64,000 nt of DNA, taken from the NCBI GenBank assembly GCA_016840515.1, contig JAEOSF010000003.1, positions 1 to 64,000 on the forward strand. The letters run 5' to 3'. The notes under the pieces were generated by a model. That model had not been told where the DNA came from. It saw only the letters and a program-made list of their open reading frames with translations, and searched no databases. The stretch is from Candidatus Borrarchaeum yapensis. Its GTDB lineage: Archaea; Asgardarchaeota; Sifarchaeia; Borrarchaeales; Borrarchaeaceae. Below, one piece after another: positions 55,132 to 64,000 of this stretch (positions are counted from its first letter, which is position 1; each line of letters opens with the position of its first letter). Made by a program: the position numbers and the translations under genes.

Positions 55132-56793
55132 ATGTGTATGAATTTGCACAGTTTGATCGCAGCGTATTGCAAAAAGTCTGAGACGGTTTCTCAAGTACTT
55201 TCAGATATGATAATTCTTTCAGATATACAGAATAAACAGAAATTGAGTGATCCTACAAAGTATATAGTTATTGATCATAACTTAGGGATTGGAGCAGTTA
55301 ACCTTGGGAAAACTGCTGAAAACAAAATAAGTCAGCCATTCAAAGATGAAAAGAATGGATTTACTGTCGTTCTTGATGGTGAAATTTACAATAGAGCATT
55401 TCTTGAGGAATATCTCGCTGAATATTCTATAGAAACAGATCCCGATGTCAAATTGGTTGCCCATCTTTTTAAGAAACTAATTTCTTCCTTTGATCTAATT
55501 TCTGCTGTTAGAAAGATGCTTTTTATGCTTGAAGGAGCATATGTATTCATAATTCTGTGGCATAAGCATAACAAAATAATCATTACAAGAGACCCAATTG
55601 GAATTAAGCCACTGTATTTTGTGGAAACTCCTGAATGCATTCTTTTTTCATCACAAAGAAAACCACTCCTCTTTCAAACATCTGAAAACATTTTCTATGA
55701 AGATATTCAAAATTTCCGCCAAGATAAGATCTATGTCGTTTCAAAATCAGGTGATGTTGCAAATTTTACGGGAGAAGGATTGAAAAAACACCAGATGTTA
55801 GATATTTCTCCCAACAAAATAATTCAGTCACTTGATGGGTCTTTTCGGTTTGCGATTGAACGAAGACTGCCAGATTATGATGAGAAAACTGGTATTCTAT
55901 TTTCTGGCGGGCTCGATAGTTCTATTCTTACGAGATATGTGTCTGAATATGATGTATCCTTTAATCTTTATACGTCAGGTCTTCAAAATTCTCTTGATCT
56001 TGAGCACGCTATTGATGCCTTTAGTACATTTGATGCCACCCTTAAAATAAACGAGTTGTCCATAGAGGATGTCGAAGCAGAGATTCCACGGATACTTTTC
56101 TACATCGAAAAACCAGAAATCATGCAGATAAATATAGCAATTCCGATCTATTTTTCAACATTATTAGCAAAAAAAGATGATGTACATCTGTTTTTTTCAG
56201 GGCAAGGTCTTGATGAGATTTTTGGCGGCTACGCTCGACATGTAGATATATCACAAACCAAAGGTTATGAGGCCTTATATGAGCAATTGTGGGCAGAGTT
56301 TGAAACATTTCCTCATGTCACCCTTGAACGCGATGATATTCTAAGTAAAGCAAATAGATCTATATTTAGAATGCCGTTTCTTGACCAAAGAATTGTAAAT
56401 TATGCGATGAGAATACCAGCATCATACAAAATTTATAACACAGGCAATACTTTCGTAAGAAAATGGATCTTGCGCAAATTAGCTGAAAGCTTGAATCTAC
56501 CGAAAAAAGTTTACAAACGTAAAAAACTAGCAACTCAATTTGGATCAGGCACAGCTATCGCATTAGGTAAAATTGCAAAATTAAATGGATTTGATAAGTC
56601 TCTTGCGAATAAATTTGGATATAAAAGCAATCAAAAAATGTATCTTGATGCTATAGCATGTTTGTTAGGTTTCCCTTTTCGAGAAGAAAAAAGAAAAAAC
56701 CTTCTAAAATTTATGCCAGAGAAATGGAAAGAAAAAACAAGCCAATATCTTCCCTTCACACATATACTTCAAAAATTCTCTAAACATACTTAA
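55132..56793 (+). CDS. Asparagine synthetase-like glutamine amidotransferase
   Basis: 553 residues. Met1-Cys2 (MCMNL) supplies the N-terminal nucleophile of class II glutamine amidotransferases after Met removal. DGEIYN (82-87) and RDPIGIKPLY (153-162) complete that domain, though the usual MCGI is altered. The synthetase domain has the ATP PP-loop FSGGLDSS (257-264) and SGQGLDEIFGGY (about 356). ATG 55132. It is similar to AsnB but could amidate another substrate. Long AT-rich region downstream. Confidence 0.88.
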   Translation: MCMNLHSLIAAYCKKSETVSQVLSDMIILSDIQNKQKLSDPTKYIVIDHNLGIGAVNLGKTAENKISQPFKDEKNGFTVVLDGEIYNRAFLEEYLAEYSIETDPDVKLVAHLFKKLISSFDLISAVRKMLFMLEGAYVFIILWHKHNKIIITRDPIGIKPLYFVETPECILFSSQRKPLLFQTSENIFYEDIQNFRQDKIYVVSKSGDVANFTGEGLKKHQMLDISPNKIIQSLDGSFRFAIERRLPDYDEKTGILFSGGLDSSILTRYVSEYDVSFNLYTSGLQNSLDLEHAIDAFSTFDATLKINELSIEDVEAEIPRILFYIEKPEIMQINIAIPIYFSTLLAKKDDVHLFFSGQGLDEIFGGYARHVDISQTKGYEALYEQLWAEFETFPHVTLERDDILSKANRSIFRMPFLDQRIVNYAMRIPASYKIYNTGNTFVRKWILRKLAESLNLPKKVYKRKKLATQFGSGTAIALGKIAKLNGFDKSLANKFGYKSNQKMYLDAIACLLGFPFREEKRKNLLKFMPEKWKEKTSQYLPFTHILQKFSKHT

Positions 56794-57114
56794 ATCGTTT
56801 CATCAAAGACTATCGATGATATTCTTGCTCTTTTATAAAAGTCTTTTAACATTTTATAATTACCTTAATATTTTAATATACTTCAATCTACCCTTGCATC
56901 TCTTGATAATTGGACTAAAAATGTGTGTTGTTAGTGTTTTTTCACGTCATTCGTTAATATATGTCACTAAATTTTCAATATTCTTAAATAATACAAAGCA
57001 ATGCTTTCTCCATTGCAATTGAGTCCGATCAATGCTTCATTGACGCAAACTGATTGCAGTTTCAAAAAAATTAGCGTTTCTAAATGATACTAATGTGTTT
57101 AAAATGTTTTATAC
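56794..57114. other. AT-rich intergenic region
   Basis: No protein-like frame. There are short repeats of low-complexity T/A, and the imperfect palindrome GCAATGCTTTCTCCATTGC. No promoter assigned. Confidence 0.4.
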
Positions 57115-57311
57115 TTTACAAATGTAAAGACATTTTTGTTTTGTCTTTTTATCATTTTGTAATAGACTTGTCTAAATTCTTTAATTAAATTTAAATGCAA
57201 AATAGTCAGTTGTTGACTTTTCCGATAGTTTTTTAAATAAGATACTATAACCTATTGATTGATATCTATAGTTTTATTACCTTTTACAATTGTAACATTT
57301 ACAAACGTAAA
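57115..57311 (+). promoter_or_regulatory. Three copies of TTTACA-NN-TGTAAA palindrome
   Basis: TTTACAAATGTAAA (57115-57128) is perfect; TTTACAATTGTAAC (57283-57296) and TTTACAAACGTAAA (57298-57311) have one or more changes and lie 15 bp apart. They stand just before the small ORF at 57320, so they look like operators for a symmetric regulator. Confidence 0.55.
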
Positions 57312-57319
57312 TAGCATCT

Positions 57320-57457
57320 ATGGACGAAGAAAAAATGGGAACAATTGAAGTTTTTGAACAACGTACATCAAAAGAATCGTGCACTCCTCAAATATCTGAA
57401 AAGGTTGATATCGAGGACTTTATTCCATCCAGATGGCGTAAGCATGGGATCTGGTAA
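57320..57457 (+). CDS. Small hypothetical protein, 45 aa, possibly truncated
   Basis: ATG 57320 opens 45 codons starting MDEEKMGTIEVFEQRTSKES and ending PSRWRKHGIW. No clear ribosome site. It lies 9 bases after the last operator-like palindrome. The TnpB element begins about 135 bases downstream, so the frame may be a cut remnant. No family recognised. Confidence 0.35.
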   Translation: MDEEKMGTIEVFEQRTSKESCTPQISEKVDIEDFIPSRWRKHGIW

Positions 57458-57592
57458 AAAAGACGTCGAAACGTTTAGATATCTTTTTTTCCATCGATTT
57501 TTGGCTGTTGGACACACATTTCAGACAGTGTAATTTTGCATACATATTTCAGAAATTTAGAATAGTATCTATGCTATTTTTTTATCATTCCT

Positions 57593-57631
57593 CCGCAAGA
57601 AGGCCCAACAAGTTGGGGGGATGATTTGCGG
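57593..57631 (+). repeat. Left-end structure of TnpB element C
   Basis: Nested inverted repeats: outer CCGCAA (57593-57598) with TTGCGG (57626-57631), inner CCCAAC-AA-GTTGGG (57604-57617). The 11-mer ATGATTTGCGG (57621-57631) also occurs, in the same orientation to tnpB, at the left end of element A (34011-34001). Confidence 0.7.
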
Positions 57632-57733
57632 TTTTTACTTGTTTCACTTTCACGGTAGTGTCCCCCACTTCAAATAGGTTTTTGCGGATAGTAACTCTCG
57701 TGACATGAATCGCAGGGGATCACAGGGAGAAGT

Positions 57734-58891
57734 GTGATGAAACGGACTTATCAATTTCGCGTGTATCCGACCACACAGCAGATAGCTACATTAACGCAAT
57801 GGCTGGCTACCTGTCGTATGTTGTATAATAATTCGCTTGCAGAGCGAAAAGACGCCTGGCAAACTCACCAACACTCAGTTAGTTATTACGAGCAAGCCAC
57901 CAAACTAAAAGCAGCAAAACAGACCAACCTGTGTTTGAAGGCGGTACATTCTCAGGTACTCCAAGACGCGCTGAGAAGACTGGATAAAACCTTCGCCAAC
58001 TTTTTTAGGCGTATTAAGAAGGGTGAAAAGGCAGGTTATCCACGATTTAAAGGCAAATACCGGTATGACTCCTTCACGTACCCGCAAAGTGGGTTCACCA
58101 TAGATTATCAAAAGAAGAAACTCCACCTCTCGAAAATTGGAAGTATTGCCATCAAACTCCACCGCCCGATACCTGCTGCCGGCGTGATCAAGACGTGCAC
58201 CATTACACGTGATGTCGACCACTGGTATGCCTGTTTTGCAGTAGTACTTCCTGATCCCGCTTCTGGCACTCGGCAAAGAGGAATAACGAAAGCAATAGGG
58301 GTGGATGTCGGGCTGACGAGTTTGCTGACGTTACATACTGGAGACACCATAGACACCCCCCGCTGGTTGAGAACCTCGGAGAAGCAATTAGCTAAAGAGC
58401 AGCGAAGGCAAGCGAGGAAAGTAAAGGGCTCACATAACCGTCACAAGCAGAACACAAAGATGGCACGGGTACACCGGAAGATACGCAACCAGCGCAAGGA
58501 TTTTCATCACAAACTCAGTAGGAAACTGGTTGATAGCTATGACCTGATTGCGTTTGAGAAACTTAGGATTACCAATATGGTGAAGAATCCTCATGTAGCC
58601 AAGTCGATTAGTGATGCCGGCTGGGGGCAACTGATGTGTTTTAGTGAGTACAAAGCGGAGGAAGCTGGTACTCTGGTAGAATATGTGAGTGCCTATAACA
58701 CCACACAATTGTGTAGTAGGTGTGGGAAGCTTGTGCCAAAAACACTGGCAACCCGCATCCACAGCTGTCCTTACTGTGAACTTGATGTAGCCAGAGATCA
58801 TAACTCTGCCATCACGATTTTACACCGATCAACCCACTTTATAGACTCCCGATCATCATCAGGGCAGGGACTGCCCGTTGAGCCTGTTTGA
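57734..58891 (+). CDS. tnpB: TnpB-type RNA-guided nuclease, canonical form
   Basis: 385 residues. RuvC D191 (GVDVGLTSL), E275 (FEKLRI) and D355 (VARDHNSA) are present, and a zinc ribbon C327, C330, C345, C348 (CSRCG...CPYCE). All catalytic residues are intact, so the protein could be an active guide-RNA nuclease. ATG 57734 is followed at once by ATG 57737, behind GGGAG. Base composition is richer in G+C than the neighbours, a sign of recent arrival. Confidence 0.93.
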   Translation: MMKRTYQFRVYPTTQQIATLTQWLATCRMLYNNSLAERKDAWQTHQHSVSYYEQATKLKAAKQTNLCLKAVHSQVLQDALRRLDKTFANFFRRIKKGEKAGYPRFKGKYRYDSFTYPQSGFTIDYQKKKLHLSKIGSIAIKLHRPIPAAGVIKTCTITRDVDHWYACFAVVLPDPASGTRQRGITKAIGVDVGLTSLLTLHTGDTIDTPRWLRTSEKQLAKEQRRQARKVKGSHNRHKQNTKMARVHRKIRNQRKDFHHKLSRKLVDSYDLIAFEKLRITNMVKNPHVAKSISDAGWGQLMCFSEYKAEEAGTLVEYVSAYNTTQLCSRCGKLVPKTLATRIHSCPYCELDVARDHNSAITILHRSTHFIDSRSSSGQGLPVEPV

Positions 58892-58952
58892 CATATCCCG
58901 TTGGGGAATGGATGATTCAGGAAGCCAGCCTACTTGTAGGGTGGTAGTTCAC
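58892..58952 (+). ncRNA. Probable 3' end of TnpB guide RNA and element right end
   Basis: After the tnpB stop the sequence has the hairpin CCTAC-TT-GTAGG (58929-58940), preceded by GGGGAATGGATGATTCAGG, and ends GTGGTAGTTCAC. In this family the guide RNA is transcribed from the tnpB 3' end and finishes at the element end. The exact 5' limit is not visible. Confidence 0.5.
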
Positions 58953-60169
58953 GCTACAGGATATCTACCGAGTGCTAAGTCATTACACAATTCATTTATT
59001 CTTTGAAAAGAAGACTCTATCAGTTCATTAACCTGTTCTGAAATAGAAGAGAGTTCCTTGCCTTCTTTCATAATTATTTCTGCCGCTGCTAGTTCTGGTT
59101 TGTCAATTGGTTGCCCAATTTTGCTTAACAACCATATATATGCTTCTTCTATCTCGTCTTTAAATGTTGTATAGATTTCGTTTGCGATTTTATGGCTTAA
59201 CAAACTATAAATCTTTCCGACATGACTAACAGGGTTTTTCCCTGCTGCTGCTTCACTACTAACTGGTCTGTTTAAAGTTATTAATCCATTTGCTCTATTT
59301 CCTCGCCCTACTTGGCCACTGTCCGCGCTTTCTGCACTTGTGCCTAGTGTGCTCAGATATAATCCAGAAATACCTTTTCCTTCTCTATCTAGCGCATTAA
59401 AAGACAAATCTATGGTAGGTGAGTCATCTACAAGTTCGTGTGATACGAAAGTTTTTATTGTTTCTAATACTTCATTCTTCTTTCGAAAATATGTTGCTTC
59501 TGAGTCTATATAAGAGTCCATCATGGGCATAGCTACAATCATATGGAGCGATTGACCATTTCTATGACCCATAACCTTCACGTCTTCCCCAGTTTCTGGA
59601 AATTGGTTTTTAAATTGTCGTGAATTAAGATATCGTTCTAAGGATAGTACTGTCTTTTCAGTATAGGTTAAAGGTGCATATCCAACAGCCGCTGATGTGT
59701 CATTTGCGACAAGAAGCCCTCCCTTCTTTTGGAAAATGTCCTTTAGTTCTTCTGAGCCCTCTTTAAGTTCTATCTGATAGTTTACATGCTTTTCAGGATC
59801 AATATACCTTATTTTTTGCTTAAGCCAGTCCTTTGCGGTTTGTATGGCAATTTCATCAACAAGTATGACTTCATCACCATAAAATTTGGTAGCTCTGTCG
59901 CCAATTATTAATCGCATCGGCTTAATAACATGACCGCCTCCAAATTCATGTCTTACTTCTCCAGCGGCTAATAACGCTTTATCGATGTTGTGATGAAGAA
60001 TTATACCAAATCTTTTCAGATATTCTTGACTGAGCTTAACAGAAATTTGATCCATAATAGCATCACACATGTTATCAGGATGTCCAAGTCCTTTTCGTTC
60101 CACAATTTCAACTCTTTGTTGAGGAAGCGGAATATTTTTCAGTTGCTCGATAACAATTGCCTTGTTCAT
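58949..60169 (-). CDS. mat: S-adenosylmethionine synthetase, archaeal type
   Basis: About 406 residues with GLGHPDNMCDAIMD (near 30), EFGGGHVIKP, GHRNGQSLHMIVAMPM and SAESADSGQVGRGNRANGL, all typical of archaeal MAT, which makes SAM from methionine and ATP. ATG 60169 is chosen because GGGTGA lies about 10 bases upstream; GTG 60178 is an alternative. The stop TGA (58949-58951) lies in the right end of TnpB element C; its last residues read GRYPVA. Confidence 0.93.
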   Translation of the reverse strand: MNKAIVIEQLKNIPLPQQRVEIVERKGLGHPDNMCDAIMDQISVKLSQEYLKRFGIILHHNIDKALLAAGEVRHEFGGGHVIKPMRLIIGDRATKFYGDEVILVDEIAIQTAKDWLKQKIRYIDPEKHVNYQIELKEGSEELKDIFQKKGGLLVANDTSAAVGYAPLTYTEKTVLSLERYLNSRQFKNQFPETGEDVKVMGHRNGQSLHMIVAMPMMDSYIDSEATYFRKKNEVLETIKTFVSHELVDDSPTIDLSFNALDREGKGISGLYLSTLGTSAESADSGQVGRGNRANGLITLNRPVSSEAAAGKNPVSHVGKIYSLLSHKIANEIYTTFKDEIEEAYIWLLSKIGQPIDKPELAAAEIIMKEGKELSSISEQVNELIESSFQRINELCNDLALGRYPVA

Positions 60170-60178
60170 ATTCGCCAC

Positions 60179-60663
60179 GTCACCCTAATTTGTAAATCAT
60201 TTGAGTATATCTAGCAATTTGGATGTATAATTAACGTGATCAGGTGCTAAAATAAGTACTTTGGTTTTTAGTTTTTTGGTATCGATATTATGCTCCTAAA
60301 AACTGTGAAGTTCCTAAAAATCATTGTGAATGTTTTCTGAAAGACGACTATTTGATATCATTTTTTTAAAAACGTTAAAAATCGTACAAGAATCAAAAAA
60401 CTACTGAAATGATAATACAAAGGGTTTTAAAGGCGTGGGTGACAGGTGAGCATTCTGGCTTTGTTCCTGCAATAATTTTTTACTAAATTCTTTAATAATT
60501 ATTAGGTGAAGCAATCCAATTGTTTAATTAATTTTTTTTCATTTCACATGTATTATTGAGAACGAATTTACCATAACAAATATATTTTTTCTTTGCGAAA
60601 AATTCAATAATAGGAAATTTCGTAGTCGTATTACGCTCCAAATGCATTAGGTAAAAACTGCAA
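60179..60663. other. Intergenic region between mat and KaiC-like gene
   Basis: AT-rich, divergent promoter region. No protein-like reading, tRNA or hairpin of note was seen. Confidence 0.5.
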
Positions 60664-60679
60664 TTTAACGTATATAAAG
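60664..60679 (+). promoter_or_regulatory. TATA box upstream of KaiC-like gene
   Basis: TTAACGTATATAAAG has the sequence TATATAAAG, a good archaeal TATA box about 60 bases before ATG 60737. Confidence 0.55.
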
Positions 60680-60736
60680 TTGTATAAATTATAGCAACGA
60701 TAGCGAACTATTCAAATGAATTCGGGGAATATTTCT

Positions 60737-61465
60737 ATGAATTCGGTTGAACGAGTGAGAACAGGGATTCCAGAACTAGACGATCTACTTCATGGTGGAT
60801 TCATTAGGAACTCTTCAACAGTTATTACTGGGGGCGTCGGAACGGGTAAAACGATCTTAAGTTTGCAGTTCTTATGGAATGGGGCTAAAACATATAATGA
60901 ACCAGGCTTGCTGATAACGATCGATGAAAGCCCTGCTGAATTACGAAGAGAAGCAGCTATGTTTGGATGGGATTTGAAAGAATTAGAAGAGGCTAATCCA
61001 CCTTTACTAGCGATCATTGATATAGCAACACCAAGAGCGGGGTTACCTTCAGATGAACGTTATTCTTTGCGTGAGTTAGATTTGCCACTGATTATAAAAA
61101 AAATATACGATACGCACAAAGAAATCAATGCTAAGCGTGCGGTAGTCGATTCATTATCTGCACTTGGTTTTCGTTATGATTCGCTGGGAAAGATAAGATC
61201 AATAATATTTCAGTTGACATCCTTTTTAAATGAGTTAGAAGTTACATCTCTTATGACAGTTGAATCACCAGAAAACTCATCCATTTCCCGTTTCGGGATT
61301 GAAGAATTTCTCGCCCAAGGCGTGATTCAGTTATTCTTAAGAAATGATGACGCAGGTAATCTAAAGAGAAACCTGCAGATTCGCAAAATGCGGTCTACTC
61401 AGCATTCACTAAAGAACTTCTTCTTTGAAATATCAGATAAAGGGATTGTTATTCTATCAAGTTGA
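60737..61465 (+). CDS. KaiC-like RecA-superfamily ATPase
   Basis: About 242 residues from ATG 60737 (MNSVERVRTG) behind GGGGAA; ATG 60716 is an alternative. Walker A GGVGTGKT is near residue 32 and Walker B-like RAVVDSLSAL near 136; GIPELDDLLHGGF and FGWDLKELEE are KaiC-family hallmarks. Single KaiC domain, lacking the double-domain clock form. Archaeal single-domain KaiC proteins act in signalling; the function here is unknown. Its own TATA box stands at 60.67 kb. Confidence 0.88.
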   Translation: MNSVERVRTGIPELDDLLHGGFIRNSSTVITGGVGTGKTILSLQFLWNGAKTYNEPGLLITIDESPAELRREAAMFGWDLKELEEANPPLLAIIDIATPRAGLPSDERYSLRELDLPLIIKKIYDTHKEINAKRAVVDSLSALGFRYDSLGKIRSIIFQLTSFLNELEVTSLMTVESPENSSISRFGIEEFLAQGVIQLFLRNDDAGNLKRNLQIRKMRSTQHSLKNFFFEISDKGIVILSS

Positions 61466-61656
61466 TTCTTTTTCCTTATCGCTTATTTTTCAAAATATTT
61501 CGAGCTTATCGCAATTTAAATCAAAATTTAAGCGATTTTTGCTTAATTCTGTCTCAATTTACCGCATTTAATTCTGTGAGTTGAAAATTGGTTATCCTTA
61601 ATCGAGTGCATCGATAGCAAAAATATTAAAAGCATTCACCTTTTTCGTCTGTTAGG

Positions 61657-63417
61657 GTGTCAGCTGTGCAAGTCGCAATAGATCCAATACTATTCCTTGT
61701 CGCGATCGTTGTAGTAATTGGAATTTTTGTGGCTCGCGCAGCAGAACATCGAAAATTTCCAAGGACATTACCGCTAATCCTTACTGGAATAGCTCTTGGT
61801 GTTCTAAATTCGCTATTTGTGACTCCTTTGTTTGATTTACAAGGAATGGGAATTCCACTAGAAATAGTAGCAACGCTAGCACTTTCTGCAGTTTTATTTC
61901 GCGAAGGATTGGTTCTTGATGTAGATGCACTTAAAAGAAACATCAAGCCAATTATTTTGCTAGCATCTCTTGGAACAGTGCTTACCACATTTCTTATAGG
62001 ACTGCTGGGTCAATTTGCTTTTGAACTGACACTCATTTTTGCCCTCCTTTTTGGCGCGATTTTTTCGCCAACAGATCCTGCAGCTACGTTCGCACTTTTC
62101 GAAGGTGGCGGTACAAAAATTAAGAAAAAGTTAGAAACTACACTAGGCGGGGAATCAGCTTTCAACGATGCTGTGGGAATTGTTATTGTTACGCGAATTT
62201 TCCTCCCTGCAGCACAAACAAATCAATTTCAACTAAATGTTTTGCTAATCGTTTGGACGCTTATTGGTGGAATAATAATTGGCTTTGTCTGCGGATGGCT
62301 AGGGAATATTCTCATCGCACGGGTTCGTAGAAAAATGGAAATTAGCCTTATTACTCTCTCCGTTGGGCTATTAGCATTTTCCCTTGCGGAACTATCGGGA
62401 TCTAGCGGCGCCATTGCCGCCCTCCTTGCAGGAATTACGCTAGGCAGTCCACATATTGTTAGAAAACCTCCCTTCCCAAAAGAAGGAACACTGGAACTTT
62501 GGGGAAACATATCCTTTCTGGGAGAGATCGTAGCTTTCATTCTGATAGGTGCATTCTTTAATCCTCTTGAAGCAATTGCATTTATTCCATTAGCACTACT
62601 TATGACAGCAATAATTCTCGTCTCAAGACCGGTTGCAGTTCTTATTAGTACCCTCGGAACTGATTTATCAATTGGTGAAACACTTTTTGTGGGATGGACC
62701 GGAATGCGTGGACTAGCTACTGCTGCTTTAGTAGCAATTTCATTTGAAGAACTGCACATATCTAATGCGGCTAATGCAACGGCATTATTAAACGCGTCAA
62801 TGTTAGTCCTTCTTTTCACTTCTGCTATTCAAGGCCTTACCATACCTTTTATTGCCGCAGAACTTGGTGTAGTAGTTGAAATTGATGAACTTGAGGAAAT
62901 TAATGCTAAACAAATCGCGAATGCCGCAGTTATATTGAGATTACATGAAGCTCTCGAAAAAAAGGAAATCGGAAGACTTGAATATACGCGACTCGCAACT
63001 CCATTTCAAGATGAATATCGTATTTTAACTGAGCAAAAGAAAAGTTTGGAAATAGATCAAAGGAACCGGAGAAGAGCTCTTAAATTAGAGTTAGAGTCAT
63101 ATAGGAATGCCATTGATCGTCTTTATGATGCTTTAGAAGCATGTGATATTGGAGACAGATCATGCGAAGATCTAGTGCGCCAATATGAAAATAAGATCCA
63201 AAATGTCGAAGCTGAACTTCTCAGAATAATGGAACCTGCTAAGAGACAATCATTAGCAACAAGATTATTTGGAAGCATCCGCAGTGCCTTTAATCGAAAG
63301 AAGGCTTCAGAAGAAGCTAGCGATATGGAGAAAGTTGAAGATGTGGGAGTATTGAAAGATTTAGGAGAGATAGAAGATATAGATACCGAAGAAATGGATA
63401 ATCGAAGATCTAAATAA
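61657..63417 (+). CDS. CPA1-family cation/proton antiporter with C-terminal coiled coil
   Basis: 586 residues, about 12 membrane helices. The ion site motif is ...SPTDPAAT and GGESAFNDAVG (about 145-175), as in NhaP/NHE-type antiporters. A C-terminal cytoplasmic domain (about 415-586) is highly charged and helical (EQKKSLEIDQRNRRRALKLE). Moves Na+ or K+ out in exchange for H+. GTG start at 61657. Not linked to other genes. Confidence 0.9.
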   Translation: MSAVQVAIDPILFLVAIVVVIGIFVARAAEHRKFPRTLPLILTGIALGVLNSLFVTPLFDLQGMGIPLEIVATLALSAVLFREGLVLDVDALKRNIKPIILLASLGTVLTTFLIGLLGQFAFELTLIFALLFGAIFSPTDPAATFALFEGGGTKIKKKLETTLGGESAFNDAVGIVIVTRIFLPAAQTNQFQLNVLLIVWTLIGGIIIGFVCGWLGNILIARVRRKMEISLITLSVGLLAFSLAELSGSSGAIAALLAGITLGSPHIVRKPPFPKEGTLELWGNISFLGEIVAFILIGAFFNPLEAIAFIPLALLMTAIILVSRPVAVLISTLGTDLSIGETLFVGWTGMRGLATAALVAISFEELHISNAANATALLNASMLVLLFTSAIQGLTIPFIAAELGVVVEIDELEEINAKQIANAAVILRLHEALEKKEIGRLEYTRLATPFQDEYRILTEQKKSLEIDQRNRRRALKLELESYRNAIDRLYDALEACDIGDRSCEDLVRQYENKIQNVEAELLRIMEPAKRQSLATRLFGSIRSAFNRKKASEEASDMEKVEDVGVLKDLGEIEDIDTEEMDNRRSK

Positions 63418-63663
63418 CTTCTAAAAAGATTATTTTTCGATTTTTAAGAGAATTTTGTTGGTTTCTCTAATAAAACTGATTGATCGATAATTGTTGCTCA
63501 TATAGTTTTTATAATAGTTAACGTCAGTATACTACTCTTAATAGAAATCTCTGATACTATGTGGTTAGTATATTTTTATGAAATCAATCTAATGATTGAA
63601 TTCTTCTTTGAATGAAGTTTCGGCTATTTAAGGACTGTTGTAAAGTACTGGAGAGGCAGATAT

Positions 63664-64000
63664 TTGTCAATAAACGGCTTAATTTCAATGATTGGAATTA
63701 CGATCATTTTAATTGCAACATATGTCCTGATTTCAACTGAGAAAATAAATAAGACATTGGCTGCGTTGCTCGGCGGATTAGGAGTTTTAATTTTCGTAAA
63801 AGTCACTTTTCTAACCACAGGTTTTGAGGTTTTTACCGATACCGAAATATTCAGTGAGTTAATTGATTGGCAAACGATCACTATTGTTGTGAGTATTCTT
63901 ATCGTTGTCGAAGCTGCTCGGGAATCTGGAATTTTTGATTGGATCACGATAAAGATTGTGAAAATGACGAAAGGTGAGCCCATCAGGATTTTTCTTTACA
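63664..64000 (+). CDS. Ion transporter superfamily permease (ArsB/NhaD-like), N-terminal part only
   Basis: TTG 63664 follows GGAGAGG (spacer 7). The frame runs to the window edge, 112 codons. It starts MSINGLISMIGITIILIATY; later come the motifs ALLGGLGVLIFVKV and DWQTITIVVSILIVVEAARES, with DWITIKIVK, typical of the CitM/ArsB/NhaD group. Substrate not readable from this part. Confidence 0.78.
   Translation, partial: MSINGLISMIGITIILIATYVLISTEKINKTLAALLGGLGVLIFVKVTFLTTGFEVFTDTEIFSELIDWQTITIVVSILIVVEAARESGIFDWITIKIVKMTKGEPIRIFLY

Larger units (their letters stand above)
57593..58952 (+). mobile_element. IS200/IS605-group element carrying only tnpB (element C)
   Basis: Left end as described at 57593-57631; right end GGGTGGTAGTTCAC (58939-58952) preceded by the hairpin CCTAC-TT-GTAGG. 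The right end overlaps the stop codon of the SAM synthetase gene. No tnpA is present. Confidence 0.7.

Noticed and set aside
57345..57533. 62-codon ORF in another frame of the 57.3-57.5 kb region
   Set aside because: Overlaps the more protein-like 45-codon frame at 57320 and shows no start context.
1..64000. CRISPR array, rRNA, further tRNA genes or replication origin
   Set aside because: I looked for regularly spaced repeats, T-arm motifs and rRNA-like stretches on both strands and found only the tRNA-Tyr.

Overview
This window is archaeal. The evidence is a TFIIB-type factor, an archaeal-type S-adenosylmethionine synthetase, a four-subunit pyruvate:ferredoxin oxidoreductase, a UbiA enzyme of the ether-lipid type, an archaeosortase, a KaiC-like ATPase, archaeal TATA boxes, and a tRNA-Tyr gene with introns and an encoded CCA. 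A Ras/Rab-like small GTPase with a GG-type G3 motif, together with GYD-domain proteins, suggests a mesophilic Asgard or Bathyarchaeia-like lineage. That placement is inference. The DNA is AT-rich, genes are short operons or single units, and many genes start with TTG or GTG. A few seem to start with ATT or ATA.

Layout. 1-2.4 kb: a MacB/FtsX-type ABC system (permease cut by the window edge). 2.5-6.4 kb: a small ORF, an AAA ATPase and an ABC-2 transporter pair. 6.5-11.1 kb: an HExxH protein and three tandem paralogous MFS carriers. 11.2-12.5 kb: two genes each broken by one in-frame stop, plus a small membrane protein. 12.7-14.3 kb: a membrane protein and a NapH-like iron-sulfur membrane protein. 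14.4-19.9 kb: a second MacB-type system flanked on both sides by tandem-GYD proteins. 19.9-21.1 kb: a CDP-alcohol phosphotransferase and a membrane-anchored flavodoxin-like protein. 21.2-26.1 kb: a TrmB regulator divergent from an ABC-2 exporter operon with two anchored extracellular proteins. 26.2-29.5 kb: zinc proteins, tRNA-Tyr with two introns, and two metallo-beta-lactamase-fold enzymes. 29.8-32.6 kb: tfb, an orphan MacB-type ATPase and a UbiA prenyltransferase. 32.6-34.2 kb: a TnpB element.

34.5-37.4 kb: an unknown protein, a large helix-turn-helix regulator and a cluster of overlapping small ORFs. 37.8-40.4 kb: two further MFS carriers. 40.5-46.5 kb: a PfkB kinase, two GT-C-type membrane glycosyltransferases, a secreted DNRLRE-type protein and an amidohydrolase. 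46.6-48.7 kb: a second TnpB-like element. 49-49.6 kb: the small GTPase. 49.8-52.9 kb: porGDAB. 52.9-55.0 kb: a small membrane protein, the archaeosortase, a cyclase-family enzyme and a secreted protein carrying a likely archaeosortase tail. 55.1-56.8 kb: an asparagine-synthetase-like amidotransferase. 57.1-58.95 kb: a palindrome-rich regulatory region and a third TnpB element, which ends in the stop codon of the SAM synthetase gene. 60.7-64 kb: a KaiC-like ATPase, a cation/proton antiporter and the start of an ion-transporter-superfamily permease.

Most of the cargo concerns the cell surface and transport: ABC and MFS systems, surface protein processing, glycosylation and lipid synthesis. Central metabolism (por, mat) and transcription genes are interspersed. 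The strongest unusual signals are the tRNA-Tyr with a D-arm intron, the non-ATG starts (ATT at 14437, ATA at 44820), the archaeosortase/substrate pair, and the cluster of small ORFs at 37.07-37.41 kb. No CRISPR array, rRNA or replication origin was seen.
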